Positions 1 to 10,026 of a DNA stretch of 36,658 nt are shown in pieces. Every line of letters starts with the position of its first letter. The stretch's first letter is position 1. The position numbers were made by a program, and so were the translations under genes. Under the pieces are notes generated by a model. It saw only the letters and a program-made list of their open reading frames with translations. It was not told the origin of the DNA and did not search any database. The DNA comes from Acidimicrobiaceae bacterium (lineage in GTDB: Bacteria; Actinomycetota; Acidimicrobiia; Acidimicrobiales; Ilumatobacteraceae), in assembly GCA_947505655.1 (NCBI GenBank), contig CANNMD010000007.1:1-36658 (forward strand), given 5' to 3'.

Positions 1-9
1 AGCAGGGCA

Positions 10-1731
10 ATGTTCGATCTCATCGTTTCAGGTGGCACGGTGATCGATGGCACCGGTGCCGCAGCAGTGGTTGCCGACATCGGTGTGCGCGATGGCCGCA
101 TCGTTGCGATCGGAACAATCACCGACTCAGCCGCCGAAGTGTTCGATGCCACTGGCCTCGTTGTTGCTCCGGGCATCGTCGATCCGAACACGCACTACGA
201 CGCTCAGTTGCTGTGGGATCCCACCGCAAGCCCATCGAGCAACCATGGCGCCACCACAGTCATCGGTGGCAACTGTGGTTTCACGCTGGCGCCCTTGCTT
301 CCGGGTGATGCCGACTATCTGCGCAAGATGATGGCCAAGGTCGAGGGCATGCCGCTCGCTGCGCTCGAACACGGCACCGACTGGAGCTGGGAAACCTTCG
401 CCGACTATCTCGGTCGCCTTGAGGGCAACATCTCCGTGAACGCAGGGTTCCTTGTTGGACACTGCGCGATCCGTCGCTACGTGATGGGTGGCGAAGCCGT
501 TGGCAGCGCTGCCGACCCCGCCCAGGTCGAGGCCATGCGCGCCGAGTTGGCTGCCGCAATTCGCGCTGGTGCGCTCGGGTTTTCGTTTACCAACAGCACG
601 TCGCACAGCGACGGCGAGGGCGAGCCTGTCGCCAGTCGTTGGGCAACCCCCGACGAACTCATTGCGCTCTGCGAAGAGACAGGCATGCATGAGGGCACCA
701 CGCTCGAGGGCATCGTGCCCGGCTGCCTCGATCAGTTTGCCGACGACGAAATCGAACTGCTTGCGCGGATGAGCGCCGCTGCCAATCGTCCGATGAACTG
801 GAACGTGCTGTCAGTCGACTCGCGTGTTCCCGAGCGCGTGCCACGCCAGGTGCTTGCCAGCGATCGCGCCGCCGAACTTGGCGGTCGTGTGGTGGCGCTC
901 ACCATGCCGGTGCAGGTTCCCATGAACATGAGCTTCGCAACGTTCTGCGGTCTGTGGCTCATCCCGGGTTGGCAGCAGGTGCTCGGTGTTCCCGTGGCCG
1001 AGCGCGTCGCTCGGCTCAACGATGCCGATACCCGCGTGCGTCTACTCGAGCTCTCGCAGTCGCCGGCTGCGGGCGTGTTCCGTCGTCTCGCCGACTGGAG
1101 CGAGTACGTCATCGGCGATACCTACTCAGCGGCCAACGAGGGTCTCAAGGGTCGCATCGTCAAAGACATCGCGGCCGAGCGCGGGTGCAGCAACTTCGGC
1201 ACCTTGCTCGACATCGTGTGCGCCGACGACTGCCGCACCGTGTTGTGGCCAACCCCGCAAGACGACGACGACGAGTCATGGCGGATGCGTGCCGAGCTCT
1301 GGAATGACCCGCGGGCCATGATCGGCGGCAGCGATGCTGGCGCCCATCTCGACCGTATGTGCGGAGCGCCGTATCCCACTCGCTTCCTGGCCGACTGCAT
1401 TCGCGGGCGTCAGTTGATCTCGGTCGAGCGGGCGGTGCAGTTGATGACATCGGCGCCAGCCGAGTTGTTTGGTCTACGCGATCGCGGCGTGCTGCGCGAG
1501 GGCGCACTCGCCGACATCTTCATCTTCGACCCCGCCACCGTCGATAGCGATCAGGCTGCGTTGGTCGTCGACCTGCCGGGCGACTCTGCTCGACTCACTG
1601 CAGGCTCGCAGGGCGTGGCCCGCGTGTTTGTGAACGGCGTGTCGATCATCGAGAATGGTCAACCCACCGGGGCAACTCCCGGAACCGTGCTGCACAGTGG
1701 GCGCGACACACAAACCGTTACTGCACGCTGA
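10..1731 (+). CDS. N-acyl-D-amino-acid deacylase / D-aminoacylase-type amidohydrolase
   Basis: 573 aa ORF; motifs GTGAAAVVADIGVRDGRI, VDPNTHYDAQLLWDP, GGNCGFTLAPL and GGSDAGAHLDRMCGAPYPTRFL typical of the D-aminoacylase amidohydrolase family. Confidence 0.85.
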   Translation: MFDLIVSGGTVIDGTGAAAVVADIGVRDGRIVAIGTITDSAAEVFDATGLVVAPGIVDPNTHYDAQLLWDPTASPSSNHGATTVIGGNCGFTLAPLLPGDADYLRKMMAKVEGMPLAALEHGTDWSWETFADYLGRLEGNISVNAGFLVGHCAIRRYVMGGEAVGSAADPAQVEAMRAELAAAIRAGALGFSFTNSTSHSDGEGEPVASRWATPDELIALCEETGMHEGTTLEGIVPGCLDQFADDEIELLARMSAAANRPMNWNVLSVDSRVPERVPRQVLASDRAAELGGRVVALTMPVQVPMNMSFATFCGLWLIPGWQQVLGVPVAERVARLNDADTRVRLLELSQSPAAGVFRRLADWSEYVIGDTYSAANEGLKGRIVKDIAAERGCSNFGTLLDIVCADDCRTVLWPTPQDDDDESWRMRAELWNDPRAMIGGSDAGAHLDRMCGAPYPTRFLADCIRGRQLISVERAVQLMTSAPAELFGLRDRGVLREGALADIFIFDPATVDSDQAALVVDLPGDSARLTAGSQGVARVFVNGVSIIENGQPTGATPGTVLHSGRDTQTVTAR

Positions 1732-1738
1732 AGGGCGC

Positions 1739-2560
1739 ATGATGACCGATACCGATGACCTCCTGTACAGCTGCGAAGACGGCATTGCCCGCATCACGCT
1801 CAACCGTCCCGATGCCGCCAACGCGCTCACGCCCGATCAGCGCAACCATCTGATCGAACTCTTCGAAGCGGCCAGCGGCGATCTCAATGTGCGAGTCGTT
1901 GTGCTCACCGCAAACGGCAAGCACTTTTGCACCGGCGCCGATTTGCGTGTCTCACGCATCCCCGAGTCGCCACGCCCCGAAGGTGCGCCAGAGCGAACAA
2001 TGGGCGATGTCGGTCGCAACATCAAGCGCGGCGCACAGCGTCTCGTGAGCAGCATTCTCGATTGCGAGAAGCCGGTCATTTGTGCTGTCAACGGAACCGC
2101 TGCGGGCATTGGTGCTCACATCGCGCTGGCGTGCGACCTCATCATTGCGGCCGATACCAGCCGCTTCATCGAGGTCTTCGTGCGTCGTGGCATTACGCCC
2201 GATGGCGGCGGCGCCTACTTGCTCCCGCGCATGATTGGTTTAGCCAAGGCCAAAGAGTTGATCTTCCTCGGCGACGATCTTTCGGCCACCGACGCCGAGC
2301 GCATTGGCTTGATCAACAAAGTGGTGCCCGCTGCCGACCTCGCCGATGCTGCCACCGAGTGGGCAGCACGTTTGGCAAATGGCCCTACCAAGGCCGTGTC
2401 GTTGGCGAAGTGGTTGCTCAACCGTTCGCTCGACAGCGACCGCAAGGCTGCGTTCGAAGACGAAGCGTGGGCGCAAGAGTTGGCCAGTCAGACCGAAGAC
2501 TTCAAAGAAGGCGTCGCGGCGTTTATCGAACGCCGTGAGGTTCAGTTCCGCGGCTGGTAG
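1739..2560 (+). CDS. Enoyl-CoA hydratase/isomerase family protein
   Basis: ORF track starts at 1655 but overlaps the upstream gene; ATG at 1739 gives MMTDTDDLLYSCEDGIARITLNRPDAANAL, then GKHFCTGADL and GIGAHIALACDLIIA (crotonase fold motifs). Confidence 0.88.
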   Translation: MMTDTDDLLYSCEDGIARITLNRPDAANALTPDQRNHLIELFEAASGDLNVRVVVLTANGKHFCTGADLRVSRIPESPRPEGAPERTMGDVGRNIKRGAQRLVSSILDCEKPVICAVNGTAAGIGAHIALACDLIIAADTSRFIEVFVRRGITPDGGGAYLLPRMIGLAKAKELIFLGDDLSATDAERIGLINKVVPAADLADAATEWAARLANGPTKAVSLAKWLLNRSLDSDRKAAFEDEAWAQELASQTEDFKEGVAAFIERREVQFRGW

Positions 2561-4635
2561 GCGCTGATCCGCACGCGGTTGTCGTGATACACGGCGCCGG
2601 CGCCCATATCGCTGTCGCGTTCGGCCACGGTGACATTCACTGAGTGGCCATCGCTAAACACTTTGGTCCATGCGCCTTTGGCGGTGACCGCAACTCCGGG
2701 GCGAGCCGCAGGGCCAACGGCGAGACGAGCAACGAACGAGCCGCGCCCGTTGCTCACCGACACGAGCTCGCCATGCACGAGTTCTTGCCGCCTTGCGTCG
2801 TGCTCGCACACGGTGACTGTGGGTTCGCCGCTGCGCTCGATGTTGCGGTCGATGCCAGCGAAGACCGAGTTCACATAGAAGTGGCTGGCTGGCGAAACGA
2901 GGGCGAAGGTTCCGGGCTCGTCGGTTGCTGCCTCGCTGGGTGGCCGAAAATTTGGAAGGCGTCCGTGGCCGTCGCGCTCGGCGCGATCTGACGCGAACTC
3001 GAACCGACCCGATGCAGTAGCGAAGCGTGTTGCGAACGGCGAGTAGGCCTCGGTGCCAGGAATGCGGAGCCAACCCGCGGCGCGCAATTCGGCCACGCCA
3101 ATGCCGGCCTCGCGCCACAGCGGAGCATCCAACAGATCGGCCGCCAGCTCAAGATCGGTAGCAAACAGTGCGGGTTCGGTGAGACCCATTGCCGTAGCGA
3201 GGCGACGCATAAACTCGGTCTTGCTGAGGCACTCGCCGGGTGGCTGAACCGCTGGTTCGTTCCAGTTGAGATACAGGTGCCCGAACGACTCCATGATCTC
3301 GGTGTGTTCGGTCTGCAAGGTAGATGGCAGCAGGAGATCGGCGTAGGCCGCGGTGTCGGTCTGATACGCATCGAACACCACGGTGAACAGGTCGTCGCGT
3401 GACAGTTGCTCGCGCACCAAGCGTTGGTCGGGGTTCGACACCATTGGGTTAGCGCCCATCACGAACAACGCCTTCACGTTCGCGTCGGTTCGCTGCAGCT
3501 CGCGGCCCAATCGGGTCATCACCAAGGTCTGACGTTCGCCGGTGCGCAGGTCGGGTCGAGACAGCTTGTAGCCGTTGAGCATGTACGCATCAGACGTGCT
3601 GTAGACGAGCCCGCCGCCGGGTCGCCCGTAGTCGCCGGTGAGTGCGGGCAGGCACGAGATCACCCGCGCGGTCTGGCCGCCATGCCTGTGGCGTTGCATG
3701 CCCTGGCCGAGCTTGATGGCCATTGGCCGCGTGGTCGCCATGCGCTTACCGAGATCGATAATGACCTCGGCAGGTATGTCGCAGATCTCGGCGACGCGAC
3801 TGGGTGAGTAGTCGACCAGCGAGTCCTCAAACGCTGCCCAACCCGAAGTGCGGTCAGCGAGAAAGTGACTATCGACGCCTTCGTTGGCGATCACATGGCA
3901 CAGGCCCAGCGCGAGCGCTGCGTCGGTACCGACGCGCGGAGCGATGTGTTGATCGGACCGCTCGGCTGTGCGGTGCCGTACAGGGTCGATAGCCACCACG
4001 TATGCGCCGTCGACGCGGGCTTGCTCGATGAACGGCCAGAGGTGCTGATTCGAGGTAAGTGTGTTTGAGCCCCACAAGACAATGAGCTTCGAGCGCACGA
4101 TGTCTTCGGGGTCCATGCCGGCGGCCGACCCCGAGCTATAGCTCATCCCGAGGTGACCCGAGATCGAGCAGATGCTGGTGTGGTGACGTGCCGCACCGAT
4201 GGCGTTCCAGAAGCGGTGTGGTGCCCCGCAACCCTGCAGGTAGCCAACGGTGCCGGTGCCGTCGAACGGCCAGATCGAGTCGCCGCCGTGCTCGGCGATA
4301 ATGCCACTGAGCTTGGTAGCCATCGTGGTGAGCGCTTCGTCCCACGAGATGCGTTCGAACTGCGCCGAGCCCTTGGGACCCACCCGTTTCATTGGGTGCA
4401 ACAGCCGCGAAGGGTCGTTGCTGAACTCGAGATACGGGTTCACCTTCACGCACAGCCCGCCGCGGGTGTGTGGATGATCGGCGTTGCCGCGCAGTTTCAC
4501 TGCTTGACCGTTGTCGTCCACCGTGACGACCCAGCTGCACGCATCTGGGCAATCGAGGGGACAGGCTCCAATGACGTCGGTTGGCACGCAGTCATCGTTG
4601 CTCGGGCATCGCTGAATTGCAACCGTATTCGCCAC
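2542..4635 (-). CDS. Molybdopterin-dependent oxidoreductase (DMSO reductase superfamily) with N-terminal 4Fe-4S motif
   Basis: 697 aa; CPLDCPDAC...GLCVK Fe-S cysteine pattern, KLIVLWGSNTLTSNQH, VMGANPMVSNPDQ, and C-terminal molydopterin dinucleotide-binding-like region; GTG start. Confidence 0.88.
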   Translation of the reverse strand: MANTVAIQRCPSNDDCVPTDVIGACPLDCPDACSWVVTVDDNGQAVKLRGNADHPHTRGGLCVKVNPYLEFSNDPSRLLHPMKRVGPKGSAQFERISWDEALTTMATKLSGIIAEHGGDSIWPFDGTGTVGYLQGCGAPHRFWNAIGAARHHTSICSISGHLGMSYSSGSAAGMDPEDIVRSKLIVLWGSNTLTSNQHLWPFIEQARVDGAYVVAIDPVRHRTAERSDQHIAPRVGTDAALALGLCHVIANEGVDSHFLADRTSGWAAFEDSLVDYSPSRVAEICDIPAEVIIDLGKRMATTRPMAIKLGQGMQRHRHGGQTARVISCLPALTGDYGRPGGGLVYSTSDAYMLNGYKLSRPDLRTGERQTLVMTRLGRELQRTDANVKALFVMGANPMVSNPDQRLVREQLSRDDLFTVVFDAYQTDTAAYADLLLPSTLQTEHTEIMESFGHLYLNWNEPAVQPPGECLSKTEFMRRLATAMGLTEPALFATDLELAADLLDAPLWREAGIGVAELRAAGWLRIPGTEAYSPFATRFATASGRFEFASDRAERDGHGRLPNFRPPSEAATDEPGTFALVSPASHFYVNSVFAGIDRNIERSGEPTVTVCEHDARRQELVHGELVSVSNGRGSFVARLAVGPAARPGVAVTAKGAWTKVFSDGHSVNVTVAERDSDMGAGAVYHDNRVRISAYQPRN

Positions 4636-4656
4636 GCTGACGTAACATCACTCATC

Positions 4657-6300
4657 GTGCCAACGTTTGCCGATCACGTTCTTGCCCGCGCCGACGACGA
4701 CCGTCCGGCGGTGTTGTTCGAGGACACGGTTATCACCTACCGAGAGTGGGTCGCACAATGTGCGGCTCGGGCCGCGCTGTTCACACAGATGCGCCAAGAC
4801 GGTCCGCCACACATTGGGGTGTTGCTCGAAAACGTTCCCGACTTCACAATGTGGCTCGGTGCAGCAGCGCTCGTTGGCGCCACTGTGGTGGGTATCAACC
4901 CCACCCGACGCGGCGCCGAACTCGCTCGCGACATCACGTTCACGGGGTGTCAGATCGTGATCACCGAACCGAGCCAAGTGCATCTGCTCGATGGCCTCGA
5001 TCTTGGGGCAGCGAATAATCGTGTGCTCGTGGTCGACACCCCCGAGTACGCCGCAGCGCTGGCGCCTCATCGCGGCGCCGATGCAGTTGCCGCCGACTAT
5101 CCACCCGAGACGCAGTTCTTGTTGCTGTTCACCAGTGGCACCAGCGGCGCGCCCAAAGCAGTCATCACCTCGCACGGGCGCTTGCACAATGTTGCGGGTT
5201 CGATGATGGGGCTTACGGCACTCTGTGAAACCGACGTCACCTACATCTCGATGCCGTTGTTTCACAGCAACGCATTGTTCACAGCGTGGGCGCCCAGCCT
5301 GGTTTCCGGTGCCGCGGTGGCGCTGCGGCGCACCTTTAGCGCCAGCGGTTTCCTGCCCGACGTGCGCCGATTCAACGCCACGTACTTCAACTATGTGGGC
5401 AAGCCGTTGGCCTATGTGTTGGCCACGCCAGAACTGCCCGACGACGCCGACAATCCATTGGTGCGCGGCTACGGCAATGAAGCCGCCGAGAGCGATCTGG
5501 CGCGGTTCGCCGAGCGCTTTGGCTGCCGGCTCAGCGATGGCTACGGCCAAACCGAAACCGGTGCTTCTATCATTCGCGTTCCTGGCATGCCCCAAGGTGC
5601 GCTCGGTGTTGGTGCGCCCACTATTCGGGTGCTCAATGCCGACACTGGTCTCGAGTGCCCGCGCGCCGAGTTCGACGACAGCGGCAAGCTACTGAACTCC
5701 GATGAGGCAATTGGCGAGATCGTCAACGGAACCCGCGGCACGTTTGAGGGCTACTGGAATAACCCTGAGGCCGACGCCGAGCGCCTGCGCGACGGCGCGT
5801 ACTGGACAGGCGACTTGGCTTACCGCGACGCCGAAGGATTCTTCTATTTCGCGGGCCGCAGCGCCGATTGGATTCGCGTCGATGGCGAGAACTTCTCGGG
5901 CGCCCCCATCGAACGAATCTTGATGCGTTACCCCGGCGTGGTGCTGGCGGCGGCCTACGGAGTGCCCGATGCCGAGATCGGTGACCGGGTGATGATCGCC
6001 CTGCAACTCACCGACGCAACAGCGTTCGATCCAGTTGCATTTGCAACTTTCTTGTCAGAGCAATCTGATCTGGGCTCGAAGTGGGCGCCTACCTATGTGC
6101 GTATCGTCACCGATTTCCCGATGACGCAGACCAATAAGATCCTCAAGCGCGAACTCGTGAAAGAGCAGTGGCGGGTGAACGACGAATTGTGGTTCAGGCC
6201 CGGCAAAGAACTCGCGTATCGGCGTTTCGCGGTGGCCGATGCCGACGCGTTGCGTGAAGCGGTGCATCGTGCCGGTCGCGGTCATCTCATCGGCGAGTAG
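4657..6300 (+). CDS. Acyl-CoA synthetase / AMP-dependent ligase (FadD-like)
   Basis: ORF track extends to 4153 antisense to the molybdoenzyme; GTG at 4657 (VPTFADHVLARADDDRPAVLFEDTVITYREW) is the plausible start. LLFTSGTSGAPKAVI, YGQTETGA, WTGDLAYRDAEGFFYFAGR motifs. Confidence 0.85.
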   Translation: MPTFADHVLARADDDRPAVLFEDTVITYREWVAQCAARAALFTQMRQDGPPHIGVLLENVPDFTMWLGAAALVGATVVGINPTRRGAELARDITFTGCQIVITEPSQVHLLDGLDLGAANNRVLVVDTPEYAAALAPHRGADAVAADYPPETQFLLLFTSGTSGAPKAVITSHGRLHNVAGSMMGLTALCETDVTYISMPLFHSNALFTAWAPSLVSGAAVALRRTFSASGFLPDVRRFNATYFNYVGKPLAYVLATPELPDDADNPLVRGYGNEAAESDLARFAERFGCRLSDGYGQTETGASIIRVPGMPQGALGVGAPTIRVLNADTGLECPRAEFDDSGKLLNSDEAIGEIVNGTRGTFEGYWNNPEADAERLRDGAYWTGDLAYRDAEGFFYFAGRSADWIRVDGENFSGAPIERILMRYPGVVLAAAYGVPDAEIGDRVMIALQLTDATAFDPVAFATFLSEQSDLGSKWAPTYVRIVTDFPMTQTNKILKRELVKEQWRVNDELWFRPGKELAYRRFAVADADALREAVHRAGRGHLIGE

Positions 6301-6318
6301 CACCCGCTGTAGGTGGCC

Positions 6319-7995
6319 TTAGCTGATCGGGTTCGGGCGAGGCAAGAACTCTGACCGGCCATGCTCGGCGAATTCGGCGGTCAGCGCAGCTGCGTCTGTA
6401 ACGGTGAACCTGCGATATGCCTGCCCTCGTTCGGGTTGCCACCAGACATCGTCGGTGGTTGCCCAGCCAACAGAACGCAACGGTTGCTTGTTGACCTTGT
6501 TGTTCGCTGTAAGCGGCATATCGGTGACGAGTCGCACGAAACGCGGCGCCCATTTCGTGCCGAGGTCGCGTTGCTCGGACAGGAAAGTTGCAAATGCAAC
6601 TGGATCAAATATGGCGCCGGGCTTCATCTCGATTGCGGCGGCCACTTGATCGCCGGTGCGTGGATCGGCAGTGGCGTATACGGCCACCATCACCACGCCA
6701 TCGAAGCGATGCAGAATGTTCTCGATGGGTGCTGCCGCGAAGTTCTCGCTGTCTACCCGCAACCAGTCGCTGCTGCGGCCGGCGAAATAGTAGAAGCCGT
6801 CGGCGTCAACGTAGGCAAGGTCACCGGTGAAGTACCAGCCATTGCGCAGACGATCGGAGGTGGCCTCGGTGTTGTTGTAATAGCCCTCGAAGATGCCGCC
6901 ACCAGCGCGGTTCACGATCTCGCCGATTGCTGTGTCGGCATTGATCAACATGCCGTGCTCGTCGAACCGAGCGAGCTCGCAGGGCAGGTGCGTGTTGGGG
7001 TCAACCACGGCGATATCGGCGCCGCCGTCGAGACGGGGAACGCCCAACGCGTTTGCTGGCGTGTCGGGAGTGCGCATGATGACAACCACGCTTTCGCTCG
7101 AGCCGTAGCCCTCGATGAGCGGGCACCCAAACCGTTCGAGAAAGCGCTGTCGATCTTGGGCGCTGGCCTCGGTGCCGAAACCGAGGCGCAGCTTGTGGCC
7201 ACGGTCGAATTCTGATGGCGGCTGGGCCAGCACGTAGGCCACTGTGCGGCCAACGTAGGTGAAATAGGTGCAGCCGTATTCGTGCGCGTCGCGCATGAAC
7301 TGGCTGGCCGAGAACCGACGGCGCAGCACCACGGTGGCACCCACCGCAAGCGACGGGGACCAACACGCCATCAGCGCGTTGCCGTGAAATAACGGCATCG
7401 AGCAATAGCTGATGTCGTCGCGGGTCACGCCGTAGCCGGCCGCTGCGCGAACCCCTGCCATGGCCATCCGTTCGGTGCTACAGACCACAGCTTTTGGTGC
7501 GCTGGTTGAGCCACTGGTGAAGAGCAAGAACAATGACGTCTCGCCGGACGGGTCGTGCTGGGGAAGATCGACCGTACCGAGAGAGGAGATGTTGCTCTGG
7601 TACTCGTTGCTATCGACAAGCCAAACCCGACCCGCGGCCGCGCCGAGATCGAGGCCATCGAGCAGCGACTGTTGCGCCGAGTCGGTGATGATCAGTTGGC
7701 AATCGGTATGGCGAATATCGCGAGCCAATTCGTCGCCGCGTCGGGTGGGGTTGATACCCACCAACGTGGCGCCCGCAAACGCGGCGCCTCCGGTGAGAAA
7801 CAGATACTCGGGAATGTTCTCAAGCAACACGCCGATGTGAAAGGGGCCCGACTGGCGCGATTTGAGCAACATCTCGCAGCGCACCGCACTGGCTTGTACG
7901 ACCTCGCGCCAGGTCCATGACGACTGCTCGAAGATGTAGCCCTGATGGTCGTCGTCGGCGCGTTCGCGTAGCAGCGAAGCAACCGTTGAGGTCAC
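6319..7995 (-). CDS. Acyl-CoA synthetase / AMP-dependent ligase (FadD-like), paralogue of 4657..6300
   Basis: LLFTSGSTSAPKAVV, GYGSSESVVV, FTGDLAYVDADGFYYFAGRSSDW; clearly alignable to the neighbouring convergent ligase; GTG start overlaps upstream stop by 4 bp. Confidence 0.88.
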   Translation of the reverse strand: MTSTVASLLRERADDDHQGYIFEQSSWTWREVVQASAVRCEMLLKSRQSGPFHIGVLLENIPEYLFLTGGAAFAGATLVGINPTRRGDELARDIRHTDCQLIITDSAQQSLLDGLDLGAAAGRVWLVDSNEYQSNISSLGTVDLPQHDPSGETSLFLLFTSGSTSAPKAVVCSTERMAMAGVRAAAGYGVTRDDISYCSMPLFHGNALMACWSPSLAVGATVVLRRRFSASQFMRDAHEYGCTYFTYVGRTVAYVLAQPPSEFDRGHKLRLGFGTEASAQDRQRFLERFGCPLIEGYGSSESVVVIMRTPDTPANALGVPRLDGGADIAVVDPNTHLPCELARFDEHGMLINADTAIGEIVNRAGGGIFEGYYNNTEATSDRLRNGWYFTGDLAYVDADGFYYFAGRSSDWLRVDSENFAAAPIENILHRFDGVVMVAVYATADPRTGDQVAAAIEMKPGAIFDPVAFATFLSEQRDLGTKWAPRFVRLVTDMPLTANNKVNKQPLRSVGWATTDDVWWQPERGQAYRRFTVTDAAALTAEFAEHGRSEFLPRPNPIS

Positions 7996-9188
7996 GGCAA
8001 CACCACGGCGGGCAGCGGATGGCGATAGAGAGCAGCCGCGTTAAGGCTGCACATCTTGCGAACTTCGTCGTCGGGAATATGGCCCCAGGTGTCGCCGATA
8101 GTGCGTTGCACATTGGGCCAGATGCTGTCGCCGTGTGGGTAATCGACCTCGACCATGATGTGGTCGATGCCGATGACATGGCGCAGATCGATGGTGGAGG
8201 GATCGTCGAACGTGCAGAACCAGAAGTTGCGGCGCAGCACCTCAGATGGCGGTGTGGACCAATCGCCTGCGTAGCCGTTGCGGTGGCCCATGATGTCGAG
8301 ACGGTCGATGAGCATCGGCACCCACCCAATGCCGCCCTCGCTCATCGCGATCTTGAGTTCGGGATGCTTCAGCGCATAACCGCTCCAGAGCCATTCTGCG
8401 CACGCACCGAGCGAGAGTTGGCCGAACAGCGTCGCGCCCAGTTGCACCGCTGGAGCGCCCTCTGGCGGGGGATAGGTGCCCGATGAACCCACGTGCAGGT
8501 TGATGACGGTGCCGGTTTCGACGCAAGCCTCGATGATGGGGTCCCACCATCCGGTGAAGATTGAGGGAAAGCCAATGGCGTGGGGCCGTTCGGGCAGGGT
8601 GACGCTGGTGAATCCGCGCGCAGCATTGCGACGAATCTCTTGCGCCCCGAGTTCGGCATCGGCGAGATAGGTAATACCCATCGGGATGATGCGTTCGGGA
8701 TAGGGCAGGTACCACTCTTCGTAGAGCCAGTCATTCCATGCGCGCGTGACAGCCAAGCCGAGTTCGGGATCGGATGCGGTGCTGAAGACTCGGCCGCAGA
8801 AACCGGTGATCTGCGAGGGGAAGTTGAGCGAGGCCCAGATGCCACAGGCGTCCATGTCGGCGATACGCGCGTGAATGTCCCAGCAGCCCTTGCGCATGTC
8901 TTCGAACCGCGCTGGCTCGAGGCTGTGCAGCTCGCGCTTGCGGCCAGCCACCGCGTTGAGACCCACTTGGCTGAACTGACGATTGTCGAATTCCCAAATC
9001 TGATGGCCCTTGGCATTCTCGACGAGTTGAGGTGCGGCGTGCTGCAGGTGCTTGGGCAGGCGACCAACGAACATGTCGGGTGGCTCGACAAGGTGATCAT
9101 CGACTGAGATCACGGTGTAACGAACCACTTCGGGTTCGGGGTCCGGCATGAGCACGTCGTAGTTGGTTGGCCCGATGAGGTAGGTCAT
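7992..9188 (-). CDS. Amidohydrolase family 2 (ACMSD-like) protein
   Basis: ORF track is N-terminally overextended; ATG at 9188 gives MTYLIGPTNYDVLMPDPEPEVVRYTVISVDDHLVEPPDMFV...MVEVDYPHGDSIWP; ATGA overlap with the upstream SDR. Confidence 0.85.
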   Translation of the reverse strand: MTYLIGPTNYDVLMPDPEPEVVRYTVISVDDHLVEPPDMFVGRLPKHLQHAAPQLVENAKGHQIWEFDNRQFSQVGLNAVAGRKRELHSLEPARFEDMRKGCWDIHARIADMDACGIWASLNFPSQITGFCGRVFSTASDPELGLAVTRAWNDWLYEEWYLPYPERIIPMGITYLADAELGAQEIRRNAARGFTSVTLPERPHAIGFPSIFTGWWDPIIEACVETGTVINLHVGSSGTYPPPEGAPAVQLGATLFGQLSLGACAEWLWSGYALKHPELKIAMSEGGIGWVPMLIDRLDIMGHRNGYAGDWSTPPSEVLRRNFWFCTFDDPSTIDLRHVIGIDHIMVEVDYPHGDSIWPNVQRTIGDTWGHIPDDEVRKMCSLNAAALYRHPLPAVVLP

Positions 9189-10006
9189 GGCAACAAGTGA
9201 AGTGTTCGGGCCGCATCGACGGCTTGCAGATAGCTGCCGTTGATCACAGACGGGTCGTCGACGAGATGAGCGATGGCGGCACCGACAATTTCGGGAGTGA
9301 CGGCGTGCTTGGCCACGAACGCGAGTTGGGAGCCAGCAGCGAGCACGCGCTCTGTCGCAACGAAGCCGGGGTTCACGTTGAAGGCGCGAATGCCGCGGCT
9401 CGCATATTCGACCGCGAGCATGTCGGCGATGCGATGGAAGCCGCCTTTGGTGACCGAGTACACCAGCGGCCATCCGCCTTCGCCAACGGGTGCGTGTGGG
9501 GTGACCTGACCGGCGCCTGAGGTGACGCCCACAACGGTGCCACTGCCCGCCGCGAGCATGTAATGCAACGCTCGATGGGTAATCAGCAATTGGGCCGTGA
9601 TGTTGCCGGTGATGCGCCGGATGATGTTGTCGGGCTCGCAATCGGCGAACAGCCGATCGTTGCCAGGGCCCACATAGATGGCGTTGTTCACGAGCACATC
9701 GAGTTGTCCGCCGAGTAGATCGACCGCCTGATCGACGATGTCGGCCAAGGTGTGCAGCTCGAGCAAATCGAGTTGTAGCGGCACGGCGCGACTGCCAACA
9801 GCGGCTATCTCGGCCGCGGTGGTCTCGAGGCTTCCTGGCAACATGACGCCGGTCTCGGGAGACAACGCCGTTGGGTCGCCCTCGCGCATCGTGCGCGCGG
9901 TGATTGCGACGTCGTAGCCAGCGCGGGCCAACGCAATGGCGATGCCTCTGCCGATGCCGCGACTCGCGCCCGTGACGAGCGCGGTCGGTCGGCGATGTGC
10001 AGTCAT
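9185..10006 (-). CDS. Short-chain dehydrogenase/reductase (SDR)
   Basis: TGASRGIGRGIAIALARAG Rossmann motif, NNAIYVG, Y-x3-K motif (YSVTKGG). Confidence 0.9.
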   Translation of the reverse strand: MTAHRRPTALVTGASRGIGRGIAIALARAGYDVAITARTMREGDPTALSPETGVMLPGSLETTAAEIAAVGSRAVPLQLDLLELHTLADIVDQAVDLLGGQLDVLVNNAIYVGPGNDRLFADCEPDNIIRRITGNITAQLLITHRALHYMLAAGSGTVVGVTSGAGQVTPHAPVGEGGWPLVYSVTKGGFHRIADMLAVEYASRGIRAFNVNPGFVATERVLAAGSQLAFVAKHAVTPEIVGAAIAHLVDDPSVINGSYLQAVDAARTLHLLP

Positions 10007-10026
10007 CTCAGAGTGCGATCGTTGCC

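Noticed and set aside
4153-4656. N-terminal extension of the plus-strand acyl-CoA synthetase ORF
   Set aside because: Lies antisense to the Fe-S/molybdopterin N-terminus; GTG 4657 fits homologous ligase starts and a TAACAT box.
4648-5595. 315-aa minus-strand ORF antisense to the acyl-CoA synthetase
   Set aside because: Shadow ORF; no motif and the sense strand is a clear ligase.
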